Assembly: GCA_958352145.1 (NCBI GenBank) | Contig: CATWNM010000001.1 | Location: forward strand, 88,909 to 152,908 | Direction of reading: 5' to 3' | DNA: 64,000 nt | From: an uncultured Eubacteriales bacterium | GTDB taxonomy: Bacteria > Bacillota > Clostridia > Oscillospirales > CAG-272 | Shown: positions 9,098 to 17,418 of the stretch, one piece after another | Position numbering within the stretch: the stretch's first letter is position 1 | Layout of the letters: each line of letters opens with the position of its first letter | Position numbers and translations under genes: made by a program | Notes under the pieces: generated by a model | Database searches by the model: none | Told to the model about the DNA's origin: nothing | The model's input: only the letters and a program-made list of their open reading frames with translations

Positions 9098-9150
9098 AAA
9101 GCAATAAGACGCCCTCCGTCTTATAAAAATGGAGGGCGTCTTATTGCTTT
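9098..9150 (+). terminator. Strong terminator (possibly bidirectional) between convergent genes
   Basis: A perfect 20-bp stem (AAAGCAATAAGACGCCCTCC and its complement, 9098-9117/9131-9150) with a 13-base loop lies 30 bp after the plus-strand gene and 60 bp after the convergent SLH gene. The T-rich tail is on the plus strand. Confidence 0.8.
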
Positions 9151-9210
9151 ATAAGATTTTTAGGAGCTTACGGCAGCGCGGGAATTTTTTACGGCTGATC
9201 CGACTTGCTT

Positions 9211-12200
9211 TCAGTGTTTTACCCATGACTCGTATCCGTTCCCTTTGCGAATATACGCATGGCTGTTGGTTGCTTCCTGCACCGCAAGATAGTACCATGC
9301 AACGGAATCCGCGTTATCCGGCCAAAGGATCATACCGTCCAGCAAATCGTCGGCCGTCTCGGGAATACGCTGCAAAACGCGGTTGACCATCGCCATAGCC
9401 TCCGCTCTCGTAATACGCCGTTCCGGTCTAAACGTGCCGTCTTCATAACCGAGAATCCATCCGTTGTTCGCAGCGGCGCTGATTTCCTTTTGAGCCCAAT
9501 GGCCGTAAATGTCGGTAAACGCACTGCCAGAGAATTCCGAGTTAGAATCAAATCTCGCGGCGATCGCAGCGAATTCCGCGCGCGTAATCGCATTGTTCGG
9601 ATAGTACCTGCCGTCATAACCCCTGACTGCGCCCAAAGCGGCCATTGTGGAAACCGCGGTGTTATACCAAGCGGCTTTCGGCACGTCGGCAAACGAATTT
9701 TCCTCCGTCATATACCGCTGCCGCGCTTCGTCTGAAAGAAGCCGGAAAAAAATCGTCGCAACCTCCGCGCGCGTAATATTCGCCTCAGGACGAATAAGCC
9801 CATCTGGGTATCCCACAATATAAGCACGGTGCTCGTCTGCAAACAGACTCGGGACGTCGCTCTTTTGATTGGTTACGGTCAAACGAACGGTCTGACCGTT
9901 TCTAACGGTGAATGGATGCAGAGCCGTATCCAATACATATCCCTCCGCGGCGCGCGTCTCAACGAAATAATACGCCCCGGCGGCAAGCTTATTTACACGA
10001 ATGGTTCCCTGCTGATCCGTAATATAAGTGCCGATTTTTGACGCGCCTGTTTTATACAGTTCAAAGATCACGCCGGACAGCACTGTAGAAGTATCCGAAA
10101 GATCCGTTTTAGTAAGAACGACGCTTCCTGTTTTCGGAATAATCGGCGGGTTCCTATGTTGTTTCCACTGCGCAGTAAGCGTAATATCGCCGGTTATCGG
10201 CGATGCGAAGTCATACGCCGCGCCGTCCGAATACCAGCCGGAAAAATCGTAGCCTTTGCGGGAAGGCGCGACGGGCTGCGACACCATATCCCCTTCGACT
10301 ACCGTTACCAAAGTCGCTGTTCCCTCATCCAGCACGCCTCCGTTCGCGTCAAATTTGACGGTATACCGATTTAAAACGATCATATCCGTCTCAACAATAT
10401 TGCCGGGAATATAAACGGAGCGGCCGCCAAGCGAGGCGCGCACATTGCCGGAAGTATACAAAACGCCGTCCGCGGTCAAACAATCCGCAGGAAGCGTGGC
10501 GGTAAACTGAGACGTCAATTCACTTAAGGTAATTTCGATTTCCGTAACGCGCTCCGTCAGCTTCTTGTCAGGAACCAGCGTAACGGTCAGACCGGACAAA
10601 GTCTCTCCCGCGTCGATCAAGCTCAGCAAATTTTGAGAGGGCGTAAACACAGCCGTATAAACAATCTCATAATTCTCCGCGCCTTCCGCTTCGGTAATCG
10701 TAGCGGGTGCAGTGAGCGTCAAAAGTCCGTAGAAGTCCGTAGGCTGAATCAGCGCGACTGCGCAGCCGTATGTAAAGTCCCCGGGAACCGCAAGTACAAT
10801 TCCATCATCCGTAACCGCCGTGCTGTAGAACGCACATTCCGCGTCCTCGGCGGGCATCCCCTGTTCGTCCGTCTCCAGCACGGCCGCATAAACAGGCAGA
10901 GATGCGTTTACGTTCTGCAGCCCCTTGACTATCAGTTTAGCCGCGCCATGACGCTGCATCCAGAAAGAGGCCAAAACGCCGCCCCAGCCTTTAGCGTCGG
11001 CCGCGTTATTGATCGCCTCAATACTGCTGCCGGCGGCATTTCCAAGCTTTATATCAAAGCTGCCTGCCGCGGGCGTTACTGTTTTAGCGTCGGCCGCGAA
11101 ATAAACGCCCCAGTCGCCGACGGAAGCGCCGTCGGCAATCAGCAGACAGCGTTCAGATTGGCTGAAATACGACGCCGAAACCGCAATATCATTGGATGCG
11201 TTTTTCGCGGTATTATCAGACACCGTACCGCCCAGAAGCTCAACGCGGGGATCAAGGCCGTGATAAGGCTGCGCTTCATACGCAATACCGCCTCCGTATG
11301 CGGCGGAGACGTTATCCGTAATTCGGCCGCCGTTCATGATAAAAATACCGCCGCGGCGTACAAAGACTCCGCCTCCTTCCATTCCTGCGGTATTGCAGGA
11401 AATGGTGCCGCCGTTCATCACAAAGGTGCCGCAGCTCACCATGATTCCGCCGCCGGTTTGATCGGAATGATTTCCGATAATCTCAGCGCCGTCATACATC
11501 GTAACGAGATGACCGGCAAAGTTATTCGCCATTGCGATCGCGCCGCCGCGGTCGCTGTTGGTATTGTCATTGATTTTCCCGTAAATATCCAGCACGCCAT
11601 CCGGCGCCTGGATATAGATAGCGCCATACCAGCACGTGTTGCCGTGAATATATCCGGAAGCGCCGATTTTACAGTACTTATTGCCCTCTCCGGACATTTG
11701 CACAACATGTCCGCCGCGGGTATACCCGGTGATCTCCCCGTTCATATACAGCGAGCCGGAAGTAATATTCACACCATTTTTCCCGCCGCGGAGCACCGAG
11801 CCGCCATCCATAGTAAATTGGCTACCATCGTTGATAATATCAACGGCAAATCCGTCGTTCGGCAGGTCTAAAATCCTGCCCGTGGAAGTCAAAACCACGG
11901 ACGCGCCGTTTCTTACGTGAACCGCAACGCCGGAATTTCCCCACCACATGCTGACATCTTCTTTAATTTGAGAAATTACGCCGCTGATATCGGCCGTACC
12001 GCCGTCCATATAGATCGCGCGGCCAACCGCGCCGCAAATCTTCGACCCTTCTTCCATCGTAACGGCGCCCCCCTGCGACCAGACTGCGCCAGCCGCGCCG
12101 TAGTCAGCTTTATTTTTGACACGATCCACAGCGATGGTATCCTCAATCAAGCTGCCGGATTCCATAGTCAGCGTTCCGCCCGACACACGCACGGCAGACA

Positions 12201-12819
12201 TACCGCCAAAGTTGCGCAGTACGGCTCCGTCTCCAAGGCAAATATCGGCAACGCCGTTATAGGTTGCGACCATAGCATCCGGAACAATGTCAGTATTGGA
12301 AAGAACATTTCCTTTTGTATCCACCGTATTGCCGTCTCCATCGCTTTCGGCCTGCAGAAAACGGGAACCCTCGCGCAGTCCGGCGTCGTCCAAAATGATA
12401 TTTTCAAGCCGCAGAAAAGCCGACGGCTTATCGTTCGTTTGGCCGCCGACTTCAATCATTGCAGGATTATATGTGCTTCGCGCCGGATCCTGCTGACACT
12501 CAAAATCAGAACCGCGCGTAATCGTAAACGGACCTCCTTCGCCGCTGGCAATAGTCAGAGCCTTATCATAGTAACGGGCGCACCGCGTTACGGTAAGATC
12601 GCTCATGACATAAATCGTCGCGCCGTCGGGCGCCTCTGTCACCGCTCGGCTCAGCGTGGCGTAGGGCTTGTCTTTCGTTCCGTCGCCGGCCGCGTCATCC
12701 CCGTCTGCCGATATATAAACTGCCGGCGCGGCGTCCGTATCGGCTGCAAACGTTACAGCGGGCAAAATCCCCGCTGCAAAAATGCAAGCGAACAAAAACA
12801 TTAGCATTTTCTTCTTCAT
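9211..12819 (-). CDS. Large SLH surface protein with beta-helix, InlB-repeat and Cna-B domains
   Basis: A 1202-residue exported protein. Order: signal peptide (1-25, ending TFAAD); a right-handed beta-helix region (about 35-570) with many short glycine-rich turns such as MNGGTI and GGGIMV; a beta-rich spacer; a Listeria-Bacteroides/InlB-B repeat (about 815-885, KFDANGG ... GYDFSGWY ... LTAQW); one Cna-B-like collagen-binding fold (about 893-985, VVLTKTDLSD ... TVTNQK); and three SLH domains (about 990-1195) each with an ITRAE motif. SLH domains hold the protein on pyruvylated wall polymer; the rest suggests adhesion or glycan contact. AGGAGG precedes ATG 12819. The upstream DNA carries a predicted invertible promoter (see 12835-12996). 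Confidence 0.9.
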   Translation of the reverse strand: MKKKMLMFLFACIFAAGILPAVTFAADTDAAPAVYISADGDDAAGDGTKDKPYATLSRAVTEAPDGATIYVMSDLTVTRCARYYDKALTIASGEGGPFTITRGSDFECQQDPARSTYNPAMIEVGGQTNDKPSAFLRLENIILDDAGLREGSRFLQAESDGDGNTVDTKGNVLSNTDIVPDAMVATYNGVADICLGDGAVLRNFGGMSAVRVSGGTLTMESGSLIEDTIAVDRVKNKADYGAAGAVWSQGGAVTMEEGSKICGAVGRAIYMDGGTADISGVISQIKEDVSMWWGNSGVAVHVRNGASVVLTSTGRILDLPNDGFAVDIINDGSQFTMDGGSVLRGGKNGVNITSGSLYMNGEITGYTRGGHVVQMSGEGNKYCKIGASGYIHGNTCWYGAIYIQAPDGVLDIYGKINDNTNSDRGGAIAMANNFAGHLVTMYDGAEIIGNHSDQTGGGIMVSCGTFVMNGGTISCNTAGMEGGGVFVRRGGIFIMNGGRITDNVSAAYGGGIAYEAQPYHGLDPRVELLGGTVSDNTAKNASNDIAVSASYFSQSERCLLIADGASVGDWGVYFAADAKTVTPAAGSFDIKLGNAAGSSIEAINNAADAKGWGGVLASFWMQRHGAAKLIVKGLQNVNASLPVYAAVLETDEQGMPAEDAECAFYSTAVTDDGIVLAVPGDFTYGCAVALIQPTDFYGLLTLTAPATITEAEGAENYEIVYTAVFTPSQNLLSLIDAGETLSGLTVTLVPDKKLTERVTEIEITLSELTSQFTATLPADCLTADGVLYTSGNVRASLGGRSVYIPGNIVETDMIVLNRYTVKFDANGGVLDEGTATLVTVVEGDMVSQPVAPSRKGYDFSGWYSDGAAYDFASPITGDITLTAQWKQHRNPPIIPKTGSVVLTKTDLSDTSTVLSGVIFELYKTGASKIGTYITDQQGTIRVNKLAAGAYYFVETRAAEGYVLDTALHPFTVRNGQTVRLTVTNQKSDVPSLFADEHRAYIVGYPDGLIRPEANITRAEVATIFFRLLSDEARQRYMTEENSFADVPKAAWYNTAVSTMAALGAVRGYDGRYYPNNAITRAEFAAIAARFDSNSEFSGSAFTDIYGHWAQKEISAAANNGWILGYEDGTFRPERRITRAEAMAMVNRVLQRIPETADDLLDGMILWPDNADSVAWYYLAVQEATNSHAYIRKGNGYESWVKH

Positions 12820-12834
12820 CCAAATACCTCCTGA

Positions 12835-12860
12835 CTACAGAAACGTGTACTTTTCTAGCC
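12835..12860 (+). repeat. Left recombination dyad of predicted invertible promoter
   Basis: A 26-bp imperfect dyad: half-sites CTACAGAAACGT and ACTTTTCTAGCC flank a central GT (12847-12848). The left half matches 9 of 12 bases of the half-site in the dyad at 12971-12996, and the inner 8 bases of both halves form a near-perfect palindrome. It lies between the ribosome site of the SLH gene and the putative promoter. Confidence 0.55.
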
Positions 12861-12915
12861 TTACATTATTTGGAAATTCAGCGTTGAAGTTCACAATTAT
12901 TTTACAAATTATGTA

Positions 12916-12944
12916 TTGAACCTTTAGCTAAACGATGTTATAAT
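12916..12944 (+). promoter_or_regulatory. Promoter inside the predicted invertible segment (pointing away from the SLH gene)
   Basis: TTGAAC (12916-12921), 17-bp spacer, perfect TATAAT (12939-12944) on the plus strand. No plus-strand gene lies downstream; transcription would run antisense to the recombinase gene. After inversion between the two dyads, the -10 would sit near 12887-12892 on the minus strand, about 70 bp ahead of the SLH start codon, with its ribosome site intact outside the segment. Confidence 0.6.
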
Positions 12945-12970
12945 GCTAACGTTAATAGACCAGAACGGAT

Positions 12971-12996
12971 TTACAAAAAAGTACACTTTTTTGTAA
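12971..12996 (-). repeat. Right recombination dyad of predicted invertible promoter
   Basis: A perfect 12+2+12 palindrome (TTACAAAAAAGT, AC, ACTTTTTTGTAA). The size and form match the crossover sites of serine invertases. The central dinucleotide is AC on the plus strand, that is GT on the minus strand, so it is in inverted orientation relative to the dyad at 12835-12860. It lies 9 bp beyond the stop of the recombinase gene. A role as a weak AT-rich terminator is the alternative. Confidence 0.6.
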
Positions 12997-13005
12997 TATG
13001 CTGGT

Positions 13006-13611
13006 TTATAGTACTTTCGCGTTCTTACAAATTTCCGCCCGATACAGAAAGGTCGCGAGCGGCATTCCGCATTCTTTAGCTGCGGCGGTGCCCGTCATTT
13101 TTCCGGCGATCCACAACGGATAAACAGCATCGAAACGCTCGGGCAAGGGCTTAGGCGGCCGTCCAAACCGTACCCCTTTGGCTTTCGCAGCCGCTATTCC
13201 TTCAGCCTGACGCTGCCGAATGTTCGCGCGTTCGTTCTCCGCAACAAAGCTCAAAACCTGCAATACGATATCGGAAAGAAAGGTTCCCATCAAATCTTTA
13301 CCTCGGCGAGTATCCAGCAAAGGCATGTCCAGCACCGCAATATCAACATCGCTGTCTTTGGTAATGCTGCGCCATTGCCACAAAATTTCCTCATAGTTTC
13401 TGCCCAGGCGGTCTATGCTCTTGATATAGAGCAGATCGTCTTTTTTTAGTTTGCTCAACAGCCTTTTGTATTGCGGCCGTTCAAAATCTTTGCCCGACTG
13501 CTTATCCATAAAAATATTTTTTTCCGGCACGCCGGCTTCACGCAAAGCGATACGCTGCCGATCTTCGTTCTGTTCTTTGGTACTAACTCTAATATATCCG
13601 TAAATATTCAA
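13006..13611 (-). CDS. Small serine recombinase / DNA invertase (Pin family)
   Basis: A 201-residue resolvase/invertase. The catalytic domain (1-140) begins MNIYGYIRVSTKEQ with nucleophile Ser10 and keeps the arginine motif DRLGRN. A helix-turn-helix tail follows (about 150-195, GKMTGTAAAKECGMPLATF). The length and layout match Hin/Pin/Mpi-type invertases rather than large integrases. These enzymes make a 2-bp staggered cut at the centre of a dyad site and invert the DNA between two inverted sites. It sits directly beside the dyads at 12835 and 12971 and so probably acts on them. No transposase accompanies it. Confidence 0.88.
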   Translation of the reverse strand: MNIYGYIRVSTKEQNEDRQRIALREAGVPEKNIFMDKQSGKDFERPQYKRLLSKLKKDDLLYIKSIDRLGRNYEEILWQWRSITKDSDVDIAVLDMPLLDTRRGKDLMGTFLSDIVLQVLSFVAENERANIRQRQAEGIAAAKAKGVRFGRPPKPLPERFDAVYPLWIAGKMTGTAAAKECGMPLATFLYRAEICKNAKVL

Positions 13612-13978
13612 GATAAAATCCTTTCTTTTTTAAACTCATATCGCAATATGCCCTCTTTCCGCCTCACCTTTTCAAGAAACAAAAAAGCAGGCACTATGGC
13701 TCGTGACCGCTTGCCACGCGTTCATGTAAGCAAAAAGCGTTCCCCGCCACAGAGGCGTGCAGAGAAAACGGGAATATCCCTTTTATATCTTTTTGCAACA
13801 ATGCCAAAATCTATTATAGTCCAGAAAAGAAAAAAATATGGGGTACTCAGCGATCAAGCTAAGTACCCCTCTTATTTTTTATGGTTCTATCCGGTAAATT
13901 CCGGATCTCACGATGTTTGTGCGTTCCCGCATTGCAGCTGCCTTTTTCGGCGCGCCGCCGTTTTGTTCGCTTAAATAG
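13612..13978. other. Gap between recombinase and solute-binding protein genes
   Basis: No coding sequence seen. Holds the recombinase leader on the right of 13611 and the terminator hairpin at 13840-13869 for the operon from the right. Confidence 0.5.
13840..13869. terminator. Bidirectional terminator after the sugar/HlyD operon
   Basis: Stem GGGGTACT (13840-13847) / AGTACCCC (13862-13869). A T-rich run follows on both strands (TCTTATTTTTT on plus, ATATTTTTTTC on minus), so it can end the minus-strand operon about 110 bp after its last stop. Confidence 0.75.
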
Positions 13979-16399
13979 TTACCTGGATTCGCCGATATAA
14001 ATCTGCACCCGGTTTTCAATCAGCGACGCGACCTCGTCCGCGCTCTTCTTTCCCGCAAAATACGCGGACGCCTCCTCGCTCACAATATTAAACACATTCT
14101 CATTGTAAATCAACTGTTTGTGTACGCTGGTTGCAATCTCCGCAATCCGCTCCACATCCTCGACAGTCATATCTCTACGATCATTATTATAACTCGGTTC
14201 AGAGATGATAGTGCCGCTCGCCGTAACAACCACGGCTTCCGAATCGCGCGGCATAACGTCGGTCTCGGAATCCGCATCCTGCTTCGCTGCTTCACGCTCT
14301 TTGATCGCATCCAAAGCAGCCTGCTTCTGCTTTTCCAATCCGGCCTTGGTTACCGAAAACGCCCAGTTGTCTTCGGTTTGGTATTCCTCTGTAAAGAACA
14401 GCTTGACAAAATTCCAAGCTTCATCAGCCATCGGACTCTTTGCACTGATGAGGAATTTCAGGTTGGAGCAGGTAAAGACAAGCCCGTCGCGGTCAGGCGA
14501 AGGCATGCCGACAAATTCCAGTTCCATTCCGCCAAAGTTATAGGACTGATTTTCAAAAGCGTAAAAAGAATCAAGCGAAGTCATTTCTGCGATTGCCTTG
14601 CCCTCTTTAAACGCATTATTATAAGCATCCCAGTCAAAGTCTTCATAATTGAAATTTTCATCTTCCCACCGGGTCTTCTCGGGCAGTGTATTGACATATT
14701 CCAAAATCGCCTTAAAATCGTCGTTATTAAAACTGCATTTTCCAGTCGCCGTATCGATGAAATTCGTATAATTCAGATAAAAAAGCATCTGAAGCATATT
14801 CGCTCTGGAAACCTCACCCTCACGGAAGAAAGACACCCCCTCAGGCAACGCGGCTACTTTCGCGGCAAATTCGGGAATGGTCAGATTGGCAAATTCGCTG
14901 ATCTTATCCTTGCCGCCCATGAGTCCCATCACATAGAAACCCGTAGGAATCTCATACAGCTTTCCGCCAATTTCACAGGCTTTAAGAATGTTGGTCAAAA
15001 AGTCATCCTTGGAAAATTCCGGATCCTTTTCCAAATATGTATACAGATCTGCAAAGAGTCCCTTGTTGACATACCTGGACACGGAGAACTCCGAATCGGA
15101 AATAATGACGTCCGGAACATTGCCGGCCAGAATATCATCGTTTAATTTCGTCTTGCCCGCCGTATAATCCTCGTCGGTATTATACTGAGAATAGTCCACA
15201 TATTTGATCCGGTATTCTTCGCTGGCAAGGTTGAACTTTACGATCTGCTCCTGGAAATTATATGCATATCCTGCCGACGCAACCGTAATCAGATATTTTG
15301 GCGTAAGCTCGCTGTCCGGTACCTTTTCAAAGGTATTCATGTACAGCGTGGTCTTGTTATCCTTATATTCGCGCGTCAGCGAAGCAAAACGGTCGCCGTC
15401 CAGCGCATAAAAATTGCCGTAGTTATAAATATAATCGGAATTGATATAATTCATCAATTCAGTCTGGACACCGGTATCGAGGTCCACTTTGTAAATGCCA
15501 TAGTTATCTGAATAATACGCGGCGCCGTCACCGCCGAACGAATTGTAATTGAAACGATATCCAAGATCGCCGGTATCGACCTCCGACTGTGCGCCGGTTT
15601 CCAGATTATAACGCTTGCAGGTGGTTGTGTAGGAATTCGAGTTATAATTCTCATACACATAGAGAAGTTCGGAATCGCCAATAAAATAAATATTATTGAT
15701 ATATCCTTCCTCGCCCTCCGGCATCAGCGCATACGTATTTTTTATCGTGCCGTCCGTTCCAAAACAAATCAATTTGTTGCTGTATTCTTCTTTGTTCGTA
15801 TCGCATATAAAATACAGATCTTTTCCGTCCGTCAGCGATGTATTCACATAAAAATAAGAATCTTCTCCTGTGATATCAAACGCTTTTTTCAAATCCACCA
15901 TGCCGGTTCCATTTCCGGAAAAGTCATAAAAATACAGATAATAATTCTGATCATAAATATAATTTTCAGAATCAATTAACGTACTTGTTTGAATAAATAC
16001 AGCAAGACCGTCGTCCAACACCAGCATATTATCCATATAAGAATGATGCTGTTCATCATTCGGCAAATCGATGGGAATTTCCTTAACCTCTTCGCTGCCA
16101 TAAGTCCCAATATGTGCAACGGTGGACGTCGTTTCATAATCCTTATTCACGCTTTGAAGCACGTAGCAGTAACCGTTTTTCCCGAGCGAGTTGTTGGATA
16201 AATACGTATATCCCTGAAACTCTTCCTCGTTTGACCAATCCGGCTCTTCTACCGTCACAAGCTTGGTTTGATTGTACTTATACACATGATCGACCACTTG
16301 TTTTTCAGGCATCTTTTCCCTGCCACCGCAAGCGGCCAAAGCCGAAAGCGCCAGCAATGTGGCCAATACAAAGCTAATTGCCCTCATCGTTTTTTTCAT
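13979..16399 (-). CDS. Extracellular solute-binding lipoprotein, family 1, with long N-terminal extension
   Basis: An 806-residue lipoprotein (signal peptide to LSALAAC; Cys near residue 24). The C-terminal ~430 residues are a family 1 sugar-type binding protein (AGNVPDVIISDSEF, IYEIPTGF-like region, and the C-terminal EEYQTEDNWAFSV pattern). The N-terminal ~330 residues are tyrosine- and aspartate-rich repeated beta strands (for example YYLYFYDFSGNGTG, LYFICDTN), resembling a beta-propeller. This makes it about twice the usual length of the family. It is the last gene of an operon with two sugar-type permeases, so it probably delivers an oligosaccharide or glycan. No ATPase is encoded nearby; a shared MsmK-like ATPase is inferred. 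Confidence 0.85.
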   Translation of the reverse strand: MKKTMRAISFVLATLLALSALAACGGREKMPEKQVVDHVYKYNQTKLVTVEEPDWSNEEEFQGYTYLSNNSLGKNGYCYVLQSVNKDYETTSTVAHIGTYGSEEVKEIPIDLPNDEQHHSYMDNMLVLDDGLAVFIQTSTLIDSENYIYDQNYYLYFYDFSGNGTGMVDLKKAFDITGEDSYFYVNTSLTDGKDLYFICDTNKEEYSNKLICFGTDGTIKNTYALMPEGEEGYINNIYFIGDSELLYVYENYNSNSYTTTCKRYNLETGAQSEVDTGDLGYRFNYNSFGGDGAAYYSDNYGIYKVDLDTGVQTELMNYINSDYIYNYGNFYALDGDRFASLTREYKDNKTTLYMNTFEKVPDSELTPKYLITVASAGYAYNFQEQIVKFNLASEEYRIKYVDYSQYNTDEDYTAGKTKLNDDILAGNVPDVIISDSEFSVSRYVNKGLFADLYTYLEKDPEFSKDDFLTNILKACEIGGKLYEIPTGFYVMGLMGGKDKISEFANLTIPEFAAKVAALPEGVSFFREGEVSRANMLQMLFYLNYTNFIDTATGKCSFNNDDFKAILEYVNTLPEKTRWEDENFNYEDFDWDAYNNAFKEGKAIAEMTSLDSFYAFENQSYNFGGMELEFVGMPSPDRDGLVFTCSNLKFLISAKSPMADEAWNFVKLFFTEEYQTEDNWAFSVTKAGLEKQKQAALDAIKEREAAKQDADSETDVMPRDSEAVVVTASGTIISEPSYNNDRRDMTVEDVERIAEIATSVHKQLIYNENVFNIVSEEASAYFAGKKSADEVASLIENRVQIYIGESR

Positions 16400-16410
16400 T
16401 CTGTTCCTCC

Positions 16411-17418
16411 TTAAAATGCGTGTATTTTACGCGCTCTGCGTTTTTCATGAAACCGCCTGAGAAGGGGCCGGAATATGGACACGGCAAGACAAACCAGCAT
16501 CGCCGCAGCCAATATAAACGACGCCGCCTCAAAAGTCAGCAACATAGCGCATTTGGTTTCCATAATGCGCGACATATTTTCATAATATGGATACGACGCG
16601 CCCGTCATGACGCCCAGCGACGTCATACCCTTGATTTTTTCCCAAAGGCGGAGCGGCGTAAAGCGTTCGTGATTAATTACAACCGCTTCCCCATAGGAAG
16701 ACACCGCCGATGCAAACAGATCATGCCCAAAATCCGTGATCGGATCCGGTAGAACCGCTTCGAGCGAAGTAAAACTCAAATTCTGATCCCGCATCGCCGC
16801 GGAGTTATACAAAATATATACCCGCGGCGTAATGCCGTAATATTTGGAATACGTTCCCCGGTCTGCAGCCAGCACGGCAGAAATCGTATAATACTTTCCG
16901 TTGATCTCCAAATCCATGCCGCACACATCGACCGAACCGAACAGCCGCCACGCGGCAAAATCGTCAATCACGCAGAACTCGGTGGTTGCATCTGACTCCT
17001 CCAGAAATCCACCGGTCAGCGGAAGAGCGGGATGCAGGCCAAAATAGTCTCCAAAATACACCGTAGCGACCGCGCTGGATGTATTTTGTTCGCGCGTGAT
17101 CGTCACATTTTTCTCAATCGACGCACAGAGCAAATAATTTCCCGCAGTCGGCAGGCTTTCCGCCGTCAGCCCGGATTCGATAGAATTTTTGACCGCCATC
17201 ATGCCATCGGGGGTCAAATAATCCTCCTCGGTGCAGTATAGCGAAAGCTGGGTATATTTATCCGCATTCGCCCCGCGAAAGCGCTCCGCCGCGAAGTCCC
17301 GGTCATATCCCGCAGTCACGGAACGTCTGGCGGCACCGAGAGAAAATGCCAGCACAAGAAACACCGCCATAAGGACGCCAAAGACCAGTACCCGTTTCTT
17401 CACAGCTGGCCTCCTCAT
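16411..17418 (-). CDS. MacB-like ectodomain protein with two membrane anchors
   Basis: A 335-residue protein: N-terminal membrane segment (about 10-28), an extracellular domain (about 30-290), one C-terminal membrane segment (about 290-315) and a basic tail. The extracellular part includes WRLFGSVDVCGMDLEINGK followed by YYTISAVL, which resembles the periplasmic core of MacB/FtsX-type ABC permeases. Unlike those it lacks the three further C-terminal membrane helices, so it cannot form the normal transporter. Its start overlaps the end of the HlyD-like gene, and it is 11 bp from the binding-protein gene. It may be an assembly partner of the HlyD-like adaptor. The function is inferred only from similarity and context. 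Confidence 0.6.
   Translation of the reverse strand: MRRPAVKKRVLVFGVLMAVFLVLAFSLGAARRSVTAGYDRDFAAERFRGANADKYTQLSLYCTEEDYLTPDGMMAVKNSIESGLTAESLPTAGNYLLCASIEKNVTITREQNTSSAVATVYFGDYFGLHPALPLTGGFLEESDATTEFCVIDDFAAWRLFGSVDVCGMDLEINGKYYTISAVLAADRGTYSKYYGITPRVYILYNSAAMRDQNLSFTSLEAVLPDPITDFGHDLFASAVSSYGEAVVINHERFTPLRLWEKIKGMTSLGVMTGASYPYYENMSRIMETKCAMLLTFEAASFILAAAMLVCLAVSIFRPLLRRFHEKRRARKIHAF

Noticed and set aside
12971..12996. Plain terminator for the recombinase gene
   Set aside because: It is entirely A/T in its arms apart from the centre, lacks a GC stem, and matches a second dyad upstream of the SLH gene; kept as a recombination site.
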